A stretch of DNA of 9,726 nucleotides, from assembly GCA_964535025.1 (NCBI GenBank), contig CAZHRW010000299.1, positions 1-9,726 of the forward strand, read 5' to 3'. Both the position numbers and the translations under genes were made by a program. Position 1 is the stretch's first letter. Every line of letters begins with the position of its first letter. This document shows, in pieces, positions 7,141 through 9,726 of the stretch. The notes beneath the pieces were generated by a model that saw nothing but the letters and a program-made list of their open reading frames with translations, was not told where the DNA came from and searched no databases. Origin of the DNA: JAAYZK01 sp964535025. GTDB taxonomy: Bacteria; Planctomycetota; Phycisphaerae; SM23-33; FEN-1343.

Positions 7141-8103
7141 CTACGGCACGTCGGCGACGTGGGCGCGCCACCGGCGGTCCAGCGTCAGCCAGGTGGTTGC
7201 GAGCACCTCGGTGACGATGGCGTGGGCCTCGCGGCCGTCGGCGACGGCCTGGATGAGGGCGCCGAGGCGGTCGCCGTGGTGGGCGAGGAGGGTTTCCACG
7301 AGCGTCGCGGCCTGCCAGTAGTGGCGGGCGTCGAGCGGGGCGGTGGTCATCAGCCGCTTGAGCGGGACGAACCGGCCGGTCCGCACCCGCTCGGCCCACG
7401 CCCGCCGCTGGTCGGGCGCGGGGGACAGGCGGAGCTGGATCGCCGTGGCGAGACCCTCGGCCAGCCAGTTGCCGTCGTTGGGCAGGCCGGCACGGCTCCA
7501 CAGCCAGACGTGGGCGATCTCGTGCGACAGCTCCGGCGGGATGGCCCGGGGGGCCGCCGCGTCGAGGAACGTCGCGCAGAACGGCCGATAACTGTAGCCG
7601 CCGGCGTCGGCGATGCCGACAAACTGTCCATCGTAGTACACCCCCACGCGGTGCCACAGCGCCCGAAACGACTCGCGACGGGCGTACAGGGCCGCCGTGA
7701 CCGTCGGCGCGGACGGCCGCGTCGCCGGCTGGGACGCCGGCTGCGTCGCCGGGCCGAGCGGCAGGCCGGTGAGGATCCGCTCGAGCGCTGCGAGGTGATC
7801 GCGCAGGGCCGCCTCCTCGCACGTCGCGGCGTCGGTGACAACCGTCAGGTCGCCGGCGCGGACGACCCGGGGCGCGGGGAACCGGTGCGGCGGGAAGTAG
7901 ATCAGACGCAGCTCCACGCCGCGAGGATCCTGCGGGGCCGGCAGCGCCGGCGCCGCTGGCGCCGGAACAATGAATATCGAATACTGAACAAGGAATATCG
8001 AATATCGAAGTAAACGGCGAACGACTGCTGGCGCGCCCTGGGGCGTCAGCCTGGTTCGATATTCGATATTCCTTGTTCGATATTCGATATTCGCCGTGAC
8101 CAC
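7141..8103 (-). CDS. Putative exported HExxH zinc metallopeptidase (MA-clan-like)
   Basis: A 320-residue protein with the zinc motif HEIAH (194-198) and a downstream Glu216 in NWLAEGLA, the gluzincin arrangement HExxH plus E about 18 residues later. Helical segments follow, and no second catalytic domain is visible. The N-terminus is peculiar. A GTG at 8103 has GGGAG 7 nt upstream and lies 27 nt after the mutase stop, so translational start and operon membership look good. The first ~46 codons, however, run through an inverted repeat: NIEYRTRNIEYRTR (5-18) comes from one arm and RYSIFLVQYSIFIV (33-46) from the other. The latter, with preceding Arg residues and a following Ala/Pro-rich PAPAAPALPA, resembles a signal peptide. 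No ATG occurs near the start of the domain; the nearest in-frame GTG is at residue 63. A Pro/Thr/Ser-rich loop spans 117-135. Substrate unknown. Confidence 0.8.
   Translation of the reverse strand: MVTANIEYRTRNIEYRTRLTPQGAPAVVRRLLRYSIFLVQYSIFIVPAPAAPALPAPQDPRGVELRLIYFPPHRFPAPRVVRAGDLTVVTDAATCEEAALRDHLAALERILTGLPLGPATQPASQPATRPSAPTVTAALYARRESFRALWHRVGVYYDGQFVGIADAGGYSYRPFCATFLDAAAPRAIPPELSHEIAHVWLWSRAGLPNDGNWLAEGLATAIQLRLSPAPDQRRAWAERVRTGRFVPLKRLMTTAPLDARHYWQAATLVETLLAHHGDRLGALIQAVADGREAHAIVTEVLATTWLTLDRRWRAHVADVP
7972..8092. repeat. 121-bp near-perfect inverted repeat with 38-bp arms
   Basis: The left arm (7972-8009) and right arm (8055-8092) are inverted copies that differ at only two adjacent positions (atacTG against atatCG), around a 45-bp spacer that itself contains an imperfect GCTGGCGC/GCGTCAGC hairpin. 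Each arm is made of tandem GAATATCGAATATCGAA units joined by CAAG. The AT-rich arms contrast sharply with the GC-rich surroundings, indicating an inserted element. Similar short repeats translating as NIEYR or NIEHR peptides are familiar from planctomycete and related genomes. It lies inside the start of the metallopeptidase gene. No transposase is nearby, so it resembles a non-autonomous REP/MITE-like element. Confidence 0.9.
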
Positions 8104-8130
8104 CCACGGGCTCCCGAGGCGGCTATCGTC

Positions 8131-9513
8131 CTAGTGCGCCACCGGCTCGCCGAGGATCCCCTCGACCTCCTTGAGCCTGGTGTGCAGTTCGTCTTCGTCG
8201 GCGGCTTCGAGGTTCAGCCGCAGGAGCGGCTCGGTGTTGGAGGGCCGGACGTTGAACCACCAGGTGCCGCAATCGACGGTCACGCCGTCGAGGCGGTCGA
8301 TTTTGGCGTCGGCGAAGGTCTCGGCGAGCTGGTCCATGACGGCGGCCTTGTCGGCGACCTGGAAGTTGCTCTCGCCGCTGGCGGCGTAGCGGGCCAGCGG
8401 GGCGATCCGCGCGCTGAGCGGGGCCGAGCCGGCGGCGATGACGCTGGAGGCGACGGCCAGGGCGATCGCGCCGGAGTCGGCGTTGAAGTTGTCGCGGAAG
8501 TAGAAGTGCCCGCTGAGCTCGCCGCCGAAGACGGCGTGGGTGTCGGCGATGGCCTTCTTCATGAACGCGTGGCCGACCCGCTCGCGACGGGGCGTGCCGC
8601 CGGCGGCGAGGATCTCCTCGGCGACGACGCGACTGGACCGCAGGTCGTACACGACCGTCGCGCCGGGGTTGCTCCGCAGGAAGTGCCGCGCCAGCAGCGC
8701 CGTCATCAGGTCGCAGCCGATCGATGCACCCCGCTCATCGACGAACATGCAGCGGTCGGCGTCGCCGTCGAAGCAGACGCCGAAATCGGCGCCGTGGGCG
8801 ACGACAGCATCCTTGGTCATCTGGAGGTTCGCCTCGACCAGCGGGTTGGGCGGGTGGACGAACCGGCCGGTGATCTCGAAGTTCAGCGGGATGATCTCCA
8901 GGTCGGTTCCGTCGAAGATGGCCGGGACCATCTTGCCGGCCATCCCGTTGGAGGCGTCGACGACGATTTTCAGCGGTCGCGGCAGCTTGAGGAACTGCCG
9001 GACGTGGCGGCCGTACGCCTCCCACAGGTCCATCCGCTCCACCGGCGGGGGGGTGTCCATCGGCGGGGTCCGCCGGGCGGTGGAGGTGATGTGCTTGATC
9101 TCCTTGAGGCCGGTATTGGCGCCGATGGGGCGGGCCTTCTGGCCGGAGATCTTGAAGCCGTTGTACTCGGGCGGGTTGTGGCTGGCGGTCACCTGGATGC
9201 CGCCGCAGGTGCCCAGGTGGTTGATGGCGAAGTAGATCATCGGGGTGTCGACCATGCCGATGTCGACGCACCCGGCGCCGCCAGCGAGGATGCCCTCGAT
9301 GAGGCTCGCGGCCAGGCCGTCGCTATGGGTGCGCATATCGCGGCCGACGACGAGGCGGTTGGCGGACGCCTGCCCGCGGTCGTAGCCGCTCAGGTGCGTG
9401 CGGAGGAACTGGGCGGTGGCGTTGCCGACCTTCCAGGCCAGGTCCTCGTCGACGCCGGTGGGGTAGATCCCGCGAATGTCGTACGCCTTGAATACCGCAT
9501 CCAGATCAGTCAT
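8131..9513 (-). CDS. manB: Phosphomannomutase/phosphoglucomutase (alpha-D-phosphohexomutase)
   Basis: A 460-residue enzyme interconverting hexose-6-phosphate and hexose-1-phosphate, feeding GDP-mannose or UDP-glucose for glycans and glycogen. All four signature loops are intact: the catalytic phosphoserine in TASHNP (Ser111), the Mg2+ site DGDADR (249-254), the sugar-specificity loop GELSGH (331-336) and the phosphate-binding RPSNTEP (423-429). The start MTDLDAVFKAYDIRGIYP is typical of the bacterial ManB/AlgC group, and the length is normal. The GELSGH loop fits dual mannose/glucose use, so the choice between PMM and PGM is not settled by sequence alone. The ATG has GGAAGG about 6 nt upstream. 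It is the first gene of a likely two-gene unit with the metallopeptidase. No promoter is clear upstream. Confidence 0.96.
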   Translation of the reverse strand: MTDLDAVFKAYDIRGIYPTGVDEDLAWKVGNATAQFLRTHLSGYDRGQASANRLVVGRDMRTHSDGLAASLIEGILAGGAGCVDIGMVDTPMIYFAINHLGTCGGIQVTASHNPPEYNGFKISGQKARPIGANTGLKEIKHITSTARRTPPMDTPPPVERMDLWEAYGRHVRQFLKLPRPLKIVVDASNGMAGKMVPAIFDGTDLEIIPLNFEITGRFVHPPNPLVEANLQMTKDAVVAHGADFGVCFDGDADRCMFVDERGASIGCDLMTALLARHFLRSNPGATVVYDLRSSRVVAEEILAAGGTPRRERVGHAFMKKAIADTHAVFGGELSGHFYFRDNFNADSGAIALAVASSVIAAGSAPLSARIAPLARYAASGESNFQVADKAAVMDQLAETFADAKIDRLDGVTVDCGTWWFNVRPSNTEPLLRLNLEAADEDELHTRLKEVEGILGEPVAH

Positions 9514-9585
9514 GAGGTGCCTTCCCTAACGTGTCGAGTCTTCGTCGCCGTCGCTCGGCCGGTCCTGCCGGCGGCGGAAGCACGC

Positions 9586-9616
9586 AATCCGAAATCCCGA
9601 AATACGAAACAAATCC
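9586..9616. repeat. Short degenerate repeat of NCCGAAAT-type units
   Basis: AATCCGAAATCCCGAAATACG followed by AAACAAATCC contains three imperfect copies of an (A)TCCGAA unit in an AT-rich island within the leader region of the mutase gene. Such sequences, reading as SEIRNPKYE-like peptides, are a familiar intergenic repeat type in planctomycete-like genomes. That assignment rests on recollection and was not searched. Confidence 0.55.
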
Positions 9617-9672
9617 GGTTCTCCTCGCGTTTTCGTGGTTGCTTTGTCGCCGCAAACAGAACGGCCAAGAGA

Positions 9673-9690
9673 GCCACAAAGGCCACAAAG
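9673..9690. repeat. Tandem 9-bp repeat GCCACAAAG x2
   Basis: Two exact head-to-tail copies of GCCACAAAG, preceded by the degenerate copy GGCCAAGAG (9663-9671). The run from about 9624 to 9700 resembles a common 'CACAAAGGCCACAAAG' intergenic repeat type. Frames open across it give hydrophobic repetitive peptides (FFVAFVALLAVLF) that I do not accept as genes. Confidence 0.6.
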
Positions 9691-9726
9691 AACGCAGGGG
9701 AACCCACGGCAACGGCCTGTGCCACA

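Noticed and set aside
7972..8092. CRISPR-like array
   Set aside because: The units are inverted and nearly contiguous, with no regular unique spacers and no cas genes.
7028..8107. Overlapping minus-strand frame beginning with EYRISN repeats
   Set aside because: It is the alternate frame of the inverted-repeat element plus a shadow of the peptidase; no zinc motif or other domain occurs in it.
9506..9725. Two small minus-strand frames with a hydrophobic FFVAFVALLAVLF stretch
   Set aside because: The hydrophobic stretch comes from the short tandem repeats; both frames overlap the mutase start and have no clear ribosome site.

Overview
The window is about 9.7 kb of GC-rich bacterial chromosome with eight recognisable protein-coding genes, one of them cut by the left edge. 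High GC, a bacterial single-RRM protein with a glycine-rich tail, an L-fucose-isomerase-like orphan and short intergenic repeats that read as NIEYR- or SEIR-like peptides suggest a planctomycete (perhaps Phycisphaerae-like). That placement is an inference from general familiarity, not from a search. There are no rRNA, tRNA, CRISPR, phage or transposase genes.

Layout. (1) 2-883, minus: a secreted protein with two PRC-barrel domains, running off the window. (2) 884-1336: divergent intergenic region. (3) 1337-2895, plus: an RhlE-type DEAD-box RNA helicase followed by a 50-residue lysine-rich protein, closed by a strong hairpin terminator (2922-2956) that also faces the converging gene. (4) 2976-5340, minus: an RRM RNA-binding protein, a B12-binding-type radical SAM protein and a CspA-type cold-shock protein. 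The csp gene has its own terminator (5079-5116) and a near-consensus sigma-70 promoter (5531-5559), which implies a leader of about 184 nt. (5) 5737-7131, plus: an L-fucose-isomerase-like protein with a GTG start, divergent from csp. (6) 7141-9513, minus: a phosphomannomutase/phosphoglucomutase followed 27 nt later by a putative exported HExxH metallopeptidase. (7) 9514-9726: upstream of the mutase, carrying short repeats.

How the genes fit together. Helicase, lysine-rich protein, RRM protein and cold-shock protein lie within about 4 kb. Three of the four are classic RNA-remodelling or RNA-chaperone families often induced by cold, so this looks like a cold-response/RNA-homeostasis cluster, with the radical SAM gene as an odd member. 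The mutase supplies hexose-1-phosphates for surface glycans, and the downstream peptidase is probably exported, so that pair may serve the envelope.

The most unusual structure is a 121-bp near-perfect inverted repeat (38-bp arms, 7972-8092) inside the 5' end of the metallopeptidase gene. Read in frame, one arm gives a charged repetitive peptide and the other gives the hydrophobic core of what looks like the signal peptide.
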